Shown piece after piece: positions 1 to 6,858 of a stretch of 64,000 bases of DNA (the stretch's first letter is position 1; each line of letters opens with the position of its first letter). This stretch comes from an uncultured Bacteroidales bacterium (GTDB lineage Bacteria > Bacteroidota > Bacteroidia > Bacteroidales > Bacteroidaceae), in assembly GCA_937898885.1 (NCBI GenBank), contig CALDKD010000095.1:1-64000 (forward strand), written 5' to 3'. The notes beneath the pieces were generated by a model, which was not told the DNA's origin, did no database searches, and saw only the letters and a program-made list of their open reading frames with translations. The position numbers were made by a program, and so were the translations under genes.

Positions 1-117
1 GATGATGGACAGGCTTAGGCATACAAAACCCAGGGCAAGGCCCAGTACGTTCACTACGTTCTGCAGTGCATACTTGCGTATGTTACGAAAGGCGATTTTG
101 AGGTAATGTCCGAACAT
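1..117 (-). CDS. FtsX/MacB-type ABC transporter permease, N-terminal fragment
   Basis: Reading the minus strand from the ATG at 115-117 gives 39 residues that run off the window edge. They begin MFGHYLKIAFRNIRKYALQN and continue into a hydrophobic stretch, VLGLALGFVCLSLSII. This is the usual start of Bacteroidetes MacB/FtsX-like permeases: a short cytoplasmic helix with the FRNIRK motif, then the first membrane segment. Such proteins work with an ABC ATPase on envelope lipids, peptides or drugs. The ATPase and the rest of the permease lie outside the window, so the substrate cannot be inferred. A well-formed promoter sits just upstream at 142-174. Confidence 0.8.
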   Translation of the reverse strand, partial: MFGHYLKIAFRNIRKYALQNVVNVLGLALGFVCLSLSII

Positions 118-141
118 GATTCATGCTTTTTGTCTTCAAAG

Positions 142-174
142 CAAAAATATCATGATGCCAAAGGTCGATGCAAA
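142..174 (-). promoter_or_regulatory. Bacteroidetes-type promoter for the FtsX-like permease
   Basis: On the minus strand a TTTG element (171-174) is followed after 21 bases by TATTTTTG (142-149), matching the Bacteroidetes sigma consensus TTTG-N19-21-TAnnTTTG. The permease start codon lies 25 bases further on. I see no convincing gene in the remaining 118-399 region; it is AT-rich with short unconvincing open frames. Confidence 0.5.
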
Positions 175-399
175 CAAAAATGCGCAAATCGTACTTTTTA
201 CCAGAAAATCGTCCAATTTTTTGACACTTTCCGCTGAAAGTCCATGCTTAAAGATGAAATGATGGCAATAAAAAAGGTATTTCTTTTGGAACGCTGAAAA
301 AAGTCCAGTTTCTGAAAATAACTGTATCTTCGTGTCATAAACAATCGGCAAAGCCGCCCGGCTCAAGTTCTTCTCACCGATTGCGTTTCGTGTTTGAAC

Positions 400-839
400 T
401 CAGGCGTGAGACATATAGTTCTTGGCGATTTTTGTATCGCTAAGCTGAATTTTTCCTCCTTTGGAATAGTCCTTCCACGTGAGTAGTCCCATCGTAGGAT
501 GTGTGGGATTCGCGCGTGATGAGATTATTTCCGCTGCTGTTTTCCCCACGACCGCATATTCAAGCTTGTTTTGGATGCCGGCATAAAAGTCACGACAAAT
601 CTGTGACTTGGGGTCATAGTCAATGCTCTCTGCGAATATATCTGTCAGCTTTTGGTAAAACAACCTTTCATTACCGTGTTTCTGTCAAGTTCCTCTGTAT
701 TGAAAATGTTTTTAAGGTGATAGGATATGTTGGGTATAGTGCAGCCAAACAACTCGGATATTGATTTTTGTGTGGCCCAGATTGTCTCAGTTTCTGTGTC
801 AACTATTACTTGCACCTTGATTGTTAAAGTGTCAACCAA
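400..839 (-). pseudogene. rhuM: RhuM-family virulence/phage-associated protein, decayed remnant
   Basis: Two overlapping minus-strand frames together resemble RhuM with its middle missing. The first (645-839) gives the N-terminal DNA-binding-like part: TETETIWATQKSISELFGCT, then ISYHLKNIFNTEELD. The second (400-663) resumes with FYQKLTDIFAESIDYDP and carries the C-terminal motifs NKLEYAVVGKTAAEIISSRA and MGLLTWK, ending at KNYMSHA. About 100 residues between the two parts are gone, the frame changes at 645-663, and the family's final helices are missing. Intact RhuM proteins are around 300-350 residues. They are found on phages and pathogenicity islands, sometimes fused to or beside Fic/Doc proteins. 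The function of RhuM is not settled. This copy is almost certainly inactive. Confidence 0.8.
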
Positions 840-876
840 TCTCAGGGAAGGTCACTCTGACCCGCAAAGTGACTGT

Positions 877-925
877 TAATGGAAAATTTTGCCCGAGAAC
901 TTGCTGCTAATGGAAAATTTTGCCC
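877..925 (+). repeat. Two direct copies of an 18-base repeat upstream of the fic-like gene
   Basis: The sequence TAATGGAAAATTTTGCCC occurs at 877-894 and again at 908-925. A third partial match (TAATGGAAAA) overlaps the start codon of the next gene at 949-958. Copies start about 31 and 41 bases apart, so they could present protein sites on one face of the helix. AAAATTTT inside each copy is itself palindromic. The likely role is an operator for the winged-helix domain of the protein encoded directly downstream. This is inference; duplication left by a recombination event is an alternative. Confidence 0.5.
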
Positions 926-950
926 AATTTTGCGGAAAATGTTCTGAGTA

Positions 951-2417
951 ATGGAAAAAAATACCCTGTTGAATGAGATATTGCTGTCATCTTCCGACAA
1001 GAAGATATCATCCTTGCTTACCTCGTTAAGGAAGCAGGGCAAGGTCCGGAAAATCGCACCAAGGGTCTATACTACTAATTTGAAGGACTCTGATGACGAA
1101 ATCGTCAGGCGTAATCTTTTCGAGATATTCGGTGGGCTATATCCGGGGGCGATAATAAGTCACAGGTCCGCTTTTGAGTTGCGTCCGACAGATGACGGAC
1201 ATTTCTTTCTTACTTACTCATATACAAAAAACATTACTCTCCCTGGCATAACCCTTCACCTTCTTGAAGGCCCGTCACCGACGGAACAGGACATATCTTT
1301 TGTGAATGGGCTGTTTATTTCAGAGCCTTCAAGGGCATTTCTTGAGAATCTTCAGGACACCCGTCTGACCGGTGGCGTGTCTAAATGCTTGAGCCGTGTG
1401 CAATTGGAGGAAAGACTTCAGCGGAAATTGATATCAGCCGGCGAGGATGAGCTGAACAGAATGCGCGATGTGGCGCGAGCTTTCGCTAACGATTATGCTA
1501 TGGAAACAGAGTTCAGCCGGTTGGATAAGATGATTGGAGCGATATTGTCTACAGGAACCGATGAGAATCTACAGTCTGAATCGGCGAAGGCTCTTGTGTC
1601 TGGCGAGCCATTCGATAGCGACCGGCTGCAATTGTTCGCAGAACTGTTCGAACGCTTGAGCAACCGTGATTTCAGGCACTATGCCAGACCGTATGATACA
1701 GATGATGCTTACAGGAACTTCGCTTTTTTTGAAAGCTATTTCTCAAATTATATAGAAGGTACAGAATTTGAGGTTGATGAGGCCCGGCAGATTGTTGAGA
1801 GCGGAGTATCCTTGCCATCGAGAGATGAGGACAGCCACGATATTCTAGGCACTTATCAAATTGTCTCAGACAAAGCGGAGATGATGCTTGTGCCAGACAG
1901 TCCTTCCGAATTGACGGAAATCCTGCAAAGACGTCACGCTCTGCTGTTGTCGGCAAGACCCTCTAAATTTCCAGGCTTTTTCAAAGAGCAGAACAATCGT
2001 GCCGGTGACAGTCATTTCGTTGATTATCGTCTGGTACGTGGCACTCTGAGAAAAGGTTTTGAGATATATTCCGCATTAAGCGAGCCGGTTGCTAAAGCCT
2101 ATTTTATGCTGTTTATGATTAGCGAGGTACATCCTTTCACCGACGGAAACGGAAGAATCTCGCGCATTATGATGAATGCCGAGCTGGAATCTGCCGGCCT
2201 CTCCAGGGTAATTGTCCCCACGGTGTTCCGCACCGATTACCTCGATGCTCTCCGCAGACTCACAAGAGATAAGGACTCGTCTGTGATAATACGCGCAATG
2301 GAAAGAGTGCGTTTGTTCAGCAGTGGCCTGAATTGTCAGAATTTCGACAATCTGATGCGTCAGCTTGAGGCTGCCAACGCATTCAAGGACGAGGAAGAGT
2401 ACATCCTGCGTTTCTGA
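951..2417 (+). CDS. Fic-domain AMPylase fused to an N-terminal AbiEi-like winged helix
   Basis: 488 residues. Residues about 1-40 look like a winged helix (EILLSSSDKKISSLLTSLRK, then a basic wing). Residues 60-135 resemble AbiEi/COG5340 antitoxin regulators (GAIISHRSAFELRP, ISEPSRAFLENL). The C-terminal half is a Fic domain with the catalytic motif HPFTDGNGRISR at 394-405, matching HPFx[D/E]GNGRxxR, so AMP transfer from ATP to a target hydroxyl is expected. An inhibitory motif, S265-NYI-E269-G270, lies ahead of the Fic core, as in class II Fic proteins where the Glu blocks ATP binding. DNA-binding regulator, toxin-like enzyme and inhibitory helix thus share one chain. The ATG at 951 overlaps the last copy of an upstream repeat. 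No separate antitoxin gene is seen. The protein target is unknown. Next to it is a broken rhuM, so the region looks accessory. Confidence 0.85.
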   Translation: MEKNTLLNEILLSSSDKKISSLLTSLRKQGKVRKIAPRVYTTNLKDSDDEIVRRNLFEIFGGLYPGAIISHRSAFELRPTDDGHFFLTYSYTKNITLPGITLHLLEGPSPTEQDISFVNGLFISEPSRAFLENLQDTRLTGGVSKCLSRVQLEERLQRKLISAGEDELNRMRDVARAFANDYAMETEFSRLDKMIGAILSTGTDENLQSESAKALVSGEPFDSDRLQLFAELFERLSNRDFRHYARPYDTDDAYRNFAFFESYFSNYIEGTEFEVDEARQIVESGVSLPSRDEDSHDILGTYQIVSDKAEMMLVPDSPSELTEILQRRHALLLSARPSKFPGFFKEQNNRAGDSHFVDYRLVRGTLRKGFEIYSALSEPVAKAYFMLFMISEVHPFTDGNGRISRIMMNAELESAGLSRVIVPTVFRTDYLDALRRLTRDKDSSVIIRAMERVRLFSSGLNCQNFDNLMRQLEAANAFKDEEEYILRF

Positions 2418-2474
2418 GCTAGACGCAGATGGTTAATGAAATGGAGATTTACCGAAGTCATTCCGTAGAACGAA

Positions 2475-2504
2475 CAAAGGTAAATTGCAACTTATCAAGG
2501 CAAA
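2475..2504 (-). promoter_or_regulatory. Possible minus-strand promoter facing the 3' end of the fic-like gene
   Basis: On the minus strand TTTG (2501-2504) is followed after 18 bases by TACCTTTG (2475-2482). It points towards the end of the fic-like gene, where no minus-strand gene is seen. It may drive an antisense transcript or be a relic. The spacing is one base short of the usual range. Confidence 0.25.
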
Positions 2505-2611
2505 TATAGTGAATTCTTTTTATTCTGACTGTGGCCTTGACGCAAAAGCGTAGGTTGTATGGACTGACTAATTTTGCCACATATTTTTATATATAGATAC
2601 GGGATTTTTTG

Positions 2612-2619
2612 TAATTTCG
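2612..2619 (+). promoter_or_regulatory. Probable -7 element of pheT
   Basis: TAATTTCG lies 56 bases ahead of the pheT ATG in an AT-rich stretch. It matches TAnnTTTG with one change. A -33 element is not clear; T-runs near 2584-2588 are the only candidate. Nothing else was recognised in 2418-2675 except the opposing promoter-like pair. Confidence 0.3.
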
Positions 2620-2675
2620 CGGATTGTATGCAAAATGGCATATTATAGGTGGATTTAGAAAGATAAGACAACAAT

Positions 2676-5156
2676 ATGAACGTATCGTACAAGTGGCTTA
2701 AGGAGTATGTCGATTTCGACCTGACTCCAGAAAAGGTGGCCGAGGCCCTGACATCTGTGGGTCTTGAGGTGGATGGAATTGAGGAGGTGCAGTCTGTAAA
2801 GGGCGGCCTGAAGGATATCGTAATAGGCGAGGTGCTTACCTGCGAGTCGCATCCAAACTCTGACCATCTTCACGTGACCACCGTAAACCTGGGTGGCGAT
2901 AAGGTTGAGCAGATTGTATGTGGCGCTCCTAACGTGGCTGCCGGCCAGAAGGTCGTTGTGGCTACCTGTGGCGCCAAGATATACGAGGGCGATGAGTGCT
3001 TCACCATCAAGCCGTCAAAGCTTCGCGGTGTGGCTTCGAACGGTATGATATGCTCTGAGAAGGAGCTGAATCTGGGCAATGACCATTCCGGCATTATGGT
3101 GCTTCCGGCAGAGGCCGTTCCCGGCACTCCGGCAGCAGATTACTTTGGTCTGGAGTCTGACTATGTGATTGAAGTGGACATCACCCCGAATCACGCCGAT
3201 GCCTGCTCGCACTGGGGCGTGGCCCGCGATTTCTATGCCTGGCTGCTCCAGAACGGATACAAGACCGCCCTTCACCGTCCGTCAGACGAGGCTTTCAAGG
3301 TTGATAATAATGACCTTTGCATCGACATCGACGTGCAGAACACCGAGGCTTGCCCGCGTTACTCTGGCGTGAGCATCAAGGGCGTCACCATCAAGGAGAG
3401 TCCTGCCTGGCTGAAGAGCAAGCTGACTGCCATCGGCCTGCATCCTATAAACAACGTGGTTGATGTAACCAACTTCATACTGTTCGCTTACGGCCAGCCG
3501 TTGCACAGCTTTGACGCTGATAAGATTGAAGGCGGCAAGGTAGTTGTGAAGACTATGCCGGAGGGTACTCCGTTCGTTACTCTTGACGGACAGGAGCGCA
3601 AGTTGTCGGAACGTGACCTGATGATTTGCAACGCCAAGGATCCTATGTGCATAGGTGGCGTTTTCGGAGGTCTTGTATCAGGCATATCCGAACAGACAAC
3701 AAACGTTTTCCTTGAGAGCGCCTATTTCCATCCCACCTGGATCCGTAAGAGCGCCCGTCGTCATCAGCTTAGTACAGACGCGTCGTTCCGTTTTGAGCGT
3801 GGCATAGATCCGAACGGCGTGATTTATGCGCTTAAACAGGCTGCAATGCTCATAAAGGAGCTTGGAGGCGGCACCATCTCTATGGACATCAAAGACATCT
3901 ATCCACAACCTATAGAGGATTTCAAGATTGATTTCAGCTATGATTATGCCGACCGTCTTACGGGCAAGGTTCTTCCACGTGAGACAATGAAGGACATAGT
4001 CCGCAATCTTGGAATAAAGATCGACGCCGAGACTGCTGACGGCCTGCAGCTGTCAGTTCCTCCTTTCCGCGTGGATGTGCAGCATCCGTGCGATGTGGTT
4101 GAGGAGATTCTCAGAATATATGGCTACAATAATGTGGAGTTCGGTAAGTCCGTGCAGTCAAGTCTGACAGTGCAGGGCGATGTGGATCGCGCTCACAAGA
4201 TGCAGGACCTGGTGTCCGAGCAACTGGTGGGATGTGGCTTCAACGAGATTCTGAACAACTCGCTGACCAAGGCCGCATACTACGATGGCCTTGACTCATA
4301 TCCGTCAGAGAGACTGGTGAGACTTCTTAACCCGCTGTCGGCAGACCTTAATGTAATGCGTCAGTCTATGCTGTTTGGTGGCCTGGAGAGTCTGTCGCAC
4401 AACATCCGCCGTCAGAATGCAGACTTGCGTTTCTTTGAGTTCGGCAAGTGCTACTACTTTGATGCCGCACGTCGTGAGGCTGCCGTGAGGGATGAGAACG
4501 GCAACCCGCTCCGCGCATACAGCGAGGATTATCACGTTGGTATGTGGATTACCGGCAAGAGGGTGTCCGCATCGTGGGCCCACAAGGACGAGGAGTCATC
4601 GTTCTACGAGCTGAAGGCCTGTGTGCTGAATGTGTTCAAGCGTCTTGGCCTGGATATGAATGCAATCCGTGTTGAGGAGTTCGAGGATGGCATCTACTCC
4701 AGCGCCCTTCGCTATAACTTGCGCTCAGGCAAGAGCATTGCCCAACTTGGCATTGTCAAGACTCAGTTGCTGAAACGCTTTGACATTGAGCAGCCTGTGT
4801 ATTACGCAGACATCAACTGGGACGAGCTGCTGAAGGCTACCCGCAAGGTGAAGGTGAGCTACAGCGAGCTGCCTAAGTTCCCGGCTGTAAGACGTGACCT
4901 GGCTCTGCTGGTTGACAAGAATGTGACTTTCGCCCAGATAGAGGAGGTGGCGTACGCCTCAGAGAAGCGTCTGCTCAAGGAGGTGACTCTGTTCGATGTC
5001 TATGAGGGCAAGAACCTTGAGGAGGGCAAGAAGAGCTATGCTGTGGCGTTTATGCTGCAGGATGAGACCCAGACTCTTAATGACAAGCAGATTGAGAAGG
5101 TAATGAATTCGGTAATTCACAACCTTGAGACAAAACTGGAGGCTAAACTCCGGTAA
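2676..5156 (+). CDS. pheT: Phenylalanine--tRNA ligase beta subunit
   Basis: 826 residues, the usual length for bacterial PheT. With PheS (not in the window) it forms the alpha2beta2 enzyme that charges tRNA-Phe in the cytoplasm. Residues about 40-150 form the OB-fold tRNA-binding domain (GEVLTCESHPNSDHLHVTTV, VCGAPNVAAGQKV). The B3/B4 editing domain follows (NNVVDVTNFILFAYGQPLH), then B5, the catalytic-like core (STDASFRFERGIDP lies in B3/B4), and the C-terminal FDX-ACB anticodon-binding domain (SELPKFPAVRRDLALLVDK). The ATG at 2676 gives the standard MNVSYKWLKEY start. It stands alone here: the next gene starts 80 bases downstream. Confidence 0.97.
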   Translation: MNVSYKWLKEYVDFDLTPEKVAEALTSVGLEVDGIEEVQSVKGGLKDIVIGEVLTCESHPNSDHLHVTTVNLGGDKVEQIVCGAPNVAAGQKVVVATCGAKIYEGDECFTIKPSKLRGVASNGMICSEKELNLGNDHSGIMVLPAEAVPGTPAADYFGLESDYVIEVDITPNHADACSHWGVARDFYAWLLQNGYKTALHRPSDEAFKVDNNDLCIDIDVQNTEACPRYSGVSIKGVTIKESPAWLKSKLTAIGLHPINNVVDVTNFILFAYGQPLHSFDADKIEGGKVVVKTMPEGTPFVTLDGQERKLSERDLMICNAKDPMCIGGVFGGLVSGISEQTTNVFLESAYFHPTWIRKSARRHQLSTDASFRFERGIDPNGVIYALKQAAMLIKELGGGTISMDIKDIYPQPIEDFKIDFSYDYADRLTGKVLPRETMKDIVRNLGIKIDAETADGLQLSVPPFRVDVQHPCDVVEEILRIYGYNNVEFGKSVQSSLTVQGDVDRAHKMQDLVSEQLVGCGFNEILNNSLTKAAYYDGLDSYPSERLVRLLNPLSADLNVMRQSMLFGGLESLSHNIRRQNADLRFFEFGKCYYFDAARREAAVRDENGNPLRAYSEDYHVGMWITGKRVSASWAHKDEESSFYELKACVLNVFKRLGLDMNAIRVEEFEDGIYSSALRYNLRSGKSIAQLGIVKTQLLKRFDIEQPVYYADINWDELLKATRKVKVSYSELPKFPAVRRDLALLVDKNVTFAQIEEVAYASEKRLLKEVTLFDVYEGKNLEEGKKSYAVAFMLQDETQTLNDKQIEKVMNSVIHNLETKLEAKLR

Positions 5157-5236
5157 CTTTGGCTTTTGGCTATTGGCTGTTGGCAGATGGATGTGTGATT
5201 ATAATTTGAATTAATAATAAATAAAAACAGACTACA

Positions 5237-5977
5237 ATGGGAAGAGCATTTGAATTTAGAAAGGCTAGAAAGCTGAAACGCTGGGGTAATATGGCCAAGA
5301 CTTTCACACGCCTTGGCAAGCAGATTGCCATCGCTGTAAAGGCTGGCGGTCCGGATCCTGACAACAACCCGACCCTTCGTGCCATCATTGCTACCGCAAA
5401 GCACGAGAATATGCCGAAGGATAACGTTGAGCGCGCTATCAAGAACGCGATGGGCAAGGACCAGAAGGATTATAAGGAGATGAACTACGAGGGTTACGGC
5501 CCGCACGGCATCGCCATCTATGTGGAGACTCTTACCGACAACACAACCCGTACAGTCGCAAACGTACGTGCCGTGTTCAACAAGTTCAGCGGTACCCTTG
5601 GCACCAGCGGCAGCCTGGACTTTATGTTCAGCCACAAGTGTCAGTTCACCATCGCCAAGAAGGATGGTGTTGAGATGGACGACCTGATTCTGGAGCTTAT
5701 CGATCTTGGCGTTGAGGATGAGTACGATTTCGATGAGGAGGAGAACGAGGTTACCCTGTATGGCGATCCGAAGTCATACGCAGCCATTCAGAAGTATCTT
5801 GAGGAGAATGGCTTTGAGGTCAAGGCTGCTGAGTTTACCCGCATTCCTAATGACCTGAAGGATGTCACTCCAGAGCAGCGCGAGACAATTGATAAGATTG
5901 TGGAGCGTCTTGAGGAAGACGAGGATGTTCAGAACGTCTATACCAATATGCGTCCGTTAGAGGAGGAAGAGGCTTAA
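5237..5977 (+). CDS. yebC: YebC/PmpR family protein (transcriptional regulator / translation factor)
   Basis: 246 residues, full length for the family. The N-terminus MGRAFEFRKARKLKRWGNMA is diagnostic, as is PDNNPTLRAIIATAKHENMP followed by an acidic middle (YDFDEEENEV). YebC proteins are small cytoplasmic proteins with three domains. Some bind DNA and regulate genes; others have been reported to relieve ribosome stalling at proline-rich stretches. The sequence here does not separate these roles. It lies between pheT and a small redox-type protein, whose ATG overlaps its stop codon (TAATG at 5975-5979), so those two are probably translated together. Confidence 0.95.
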   Translation: MGRAFEFRKARKLKRWGNMAKTFTRLGKQIAIAVKAGGPDPDNNPTLRAIIATAKHENMPKDNVERAIKNAMGKDQKDYKEMNYEGYGPHGIAIYVETLTDNTTRTVANVRAVFNKFSGTLGTSGSLDFMFSHKCQFTIAKKDGVEMDDLILELIDLGVEDEYDFDEEENEVTLYGDPKSYAAIQKYLEENGFEVKAAEFTRIPNDLKDVTPEQRETIDKIVERLEEDEDVQNVYTNMRPLEEEEA

Positions 5978-6492
5978 TGGAGGATTCACTTGACAGAGTA
6001 GCGCTCTCTGTGGAGCTATTCAGACAAGGATATAATTGCGCACAGGCGGTCACGGCCGCCTTTGCTGATTTATATGGGCTTACCCGTGAGCAGGCATTGC
6101 GTGTGGCGGCATCCTTCGGTGGCGGTATTGGACGTATGCGCGAGGTGTGTGGAGCGGCTTCAGGGATGTTCATTCTGGCAGGCTTGGATTGCGGAAGCGT
6201 TACGGAGGGAGATGCTGCAGGCAAGGAATATAATTACCGTGTGGTTCAGCAGCTGGCATCCACGTTCCGTCAGCGTAACGGCTCGATTATCTGTGGCGAG
6301 CTTTTAGGATTACGCCCAATGGGGACCAGTATGGCCGGAGCATCGGCTCAGGCGACGGATCCTGTTCCTGAGGCGAGGACTGATGAGTACTATAAGAAAC
6401 GTCCGTGTATAAGGATGATAGAGGAGGCGGCTCGGATTTTTTCTGAATATTTGCAAAATAAGGAACTCGCAGATGTAAATAATGTTAAATAA
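5977..6492 (+). CDS. C_GCAxxG_C_C family putative redox-active protein
   Basis: 171 residues. The family is defined by spaced cysteines, seen here as YNCAQAV (about residue 18), VCGAASG (about 53-59), DCG (about 67), ICGELLG and CIRMIEEA near the C-terminus. Glycine-rich FGGGIGRM precedes the second cysteine. No signal peptide or membrane segment is present, so it is cytoplasmic. Members are thought to bind metal or carry out thiol redox chemistry, but none of this is proven for this group. It starts on the overlapping TAATG of yebC and has no clear terminator before the next promoter at 6506-6535. Confidence 0.85.
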   Translation: MEDSLDRVALSVELFRQGYNCAQAVTAAFADLYGLTREQALRVAASFGGGIGRMREVCGAASGMFILAGLDCGSVTEGDAAGKEYNYRVVQQLASTFRQRNGSIICGELLGLRPMGTSMAGASAQATDPVPEARTDEYYKKRPCIRMIEEAARIFSEYLQNKELADVNNVK

Positions 6493-6505
6493 GTTAACGT
6501 GCTGA

Positions 6506-6535
6506 TTGCCAATTGGTAGAATCAATGTAACTTTG
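6506..6535 (+). promoter_or_regulatory. Promoter of the small winged-helix gene
   Basis: TTGCC (6506-6510) and TAACTTTG (6528-6535) give a -33/-7 pair of the Bacteroidetes type, 28 bases ahead of the ATG at 6563. Confidence 0.45.
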
Positions 6536-6562
6536 TTTTTGAAAATAAAAACCTGATAGAAA

Positions 6563-6763
6563 ATGTTTGTACAGAATGTAGGCGAGTACGCCGGTATGAT
6601 CTGGCGTGCGCTTGAAGGCAACAACGCGCTTTCACAGAAGGAAATCAAGAAAATCGCAAAGTTGAAAGACAAGGAGTTTTACCTTGGCCTGGGTTGGCTG
6701 CTCCGCGAGGACAAGATCAATGTTACCGAGGGTGAGGACGAGAACTACTACGCACTCAAATAA
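6563..6763 (+). CDS. Small winged helix-turn-helix protein (DUF2582 family)
   Basis: 66 residues, the full length of this Bacteroidetes family. The sequence runs VGEYAGMIWRALEG, then SQKEIKKIAKLKDKEFYLGL, the likely recognition helix region, and WLLREDKINV, the wing. It ends ENYYALK. Such proteins look like single winged-helix domains without a sensor part, so they may bind DNA or serve as adaptors; no target is known. It has its own promoter and is followed by a strong terminator at 6788-6829, so it is probably a single-gene transcript. Confidence 0.9.
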   Translation: MFVQNVGEYAGMIWRALEGNNALSQKEIKKIAKLKDKEFYLGLGWLLREDKINVTEGEDENYYALK

Positions 6764-6787
6764 TAGGGTCGTACAATATTTTAATTT

Positions 6788-6829
6788 AGCAATCCCGCAA
6801 GTCATATCTTGTGGGATTGCTGTTTTTTT
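6788..6829 (+). terminator. Rho-independent terminator after the winged-helix gene
   Basis: Arms of 14 bases at 6788-6801 and 6808-6821 (AGCAATCCCGCAAG / CTTGTGGGATTGCT, one G-T pair) with a 6-base loop, followed by seven T residues (6823-6829). Confidence 0.85.
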
Positions 6830-6840
6830 CTGTAAATTCG
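6809..6840 (+). promoter_or_regulatory. Candidate lepA promoter overlapping the upstream terminator
   Basis: TTG (6809-6811) and TAAATTCG (6833-6840) are 21 bases apart and 18 bases ahead of the lepA ATG. The -33 part lies in the descending arm of the terminator hairpin. Confidence 0.35.
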
Positions 6841-6858
6841 CGCTGAAAAACTATAGCG

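Noticed and set aside
136..366. Minus-strand open frame of 76 codons
   Set aside because: No recognisable domain, atypical composition, and it contains the promoter of the permease at 1-117.
5117..5635. 172-codon minus-strand frame
   Set aside because: It overlaps the end of pheT and the first half of yebC, both certain genes; it is an antisense shadow.
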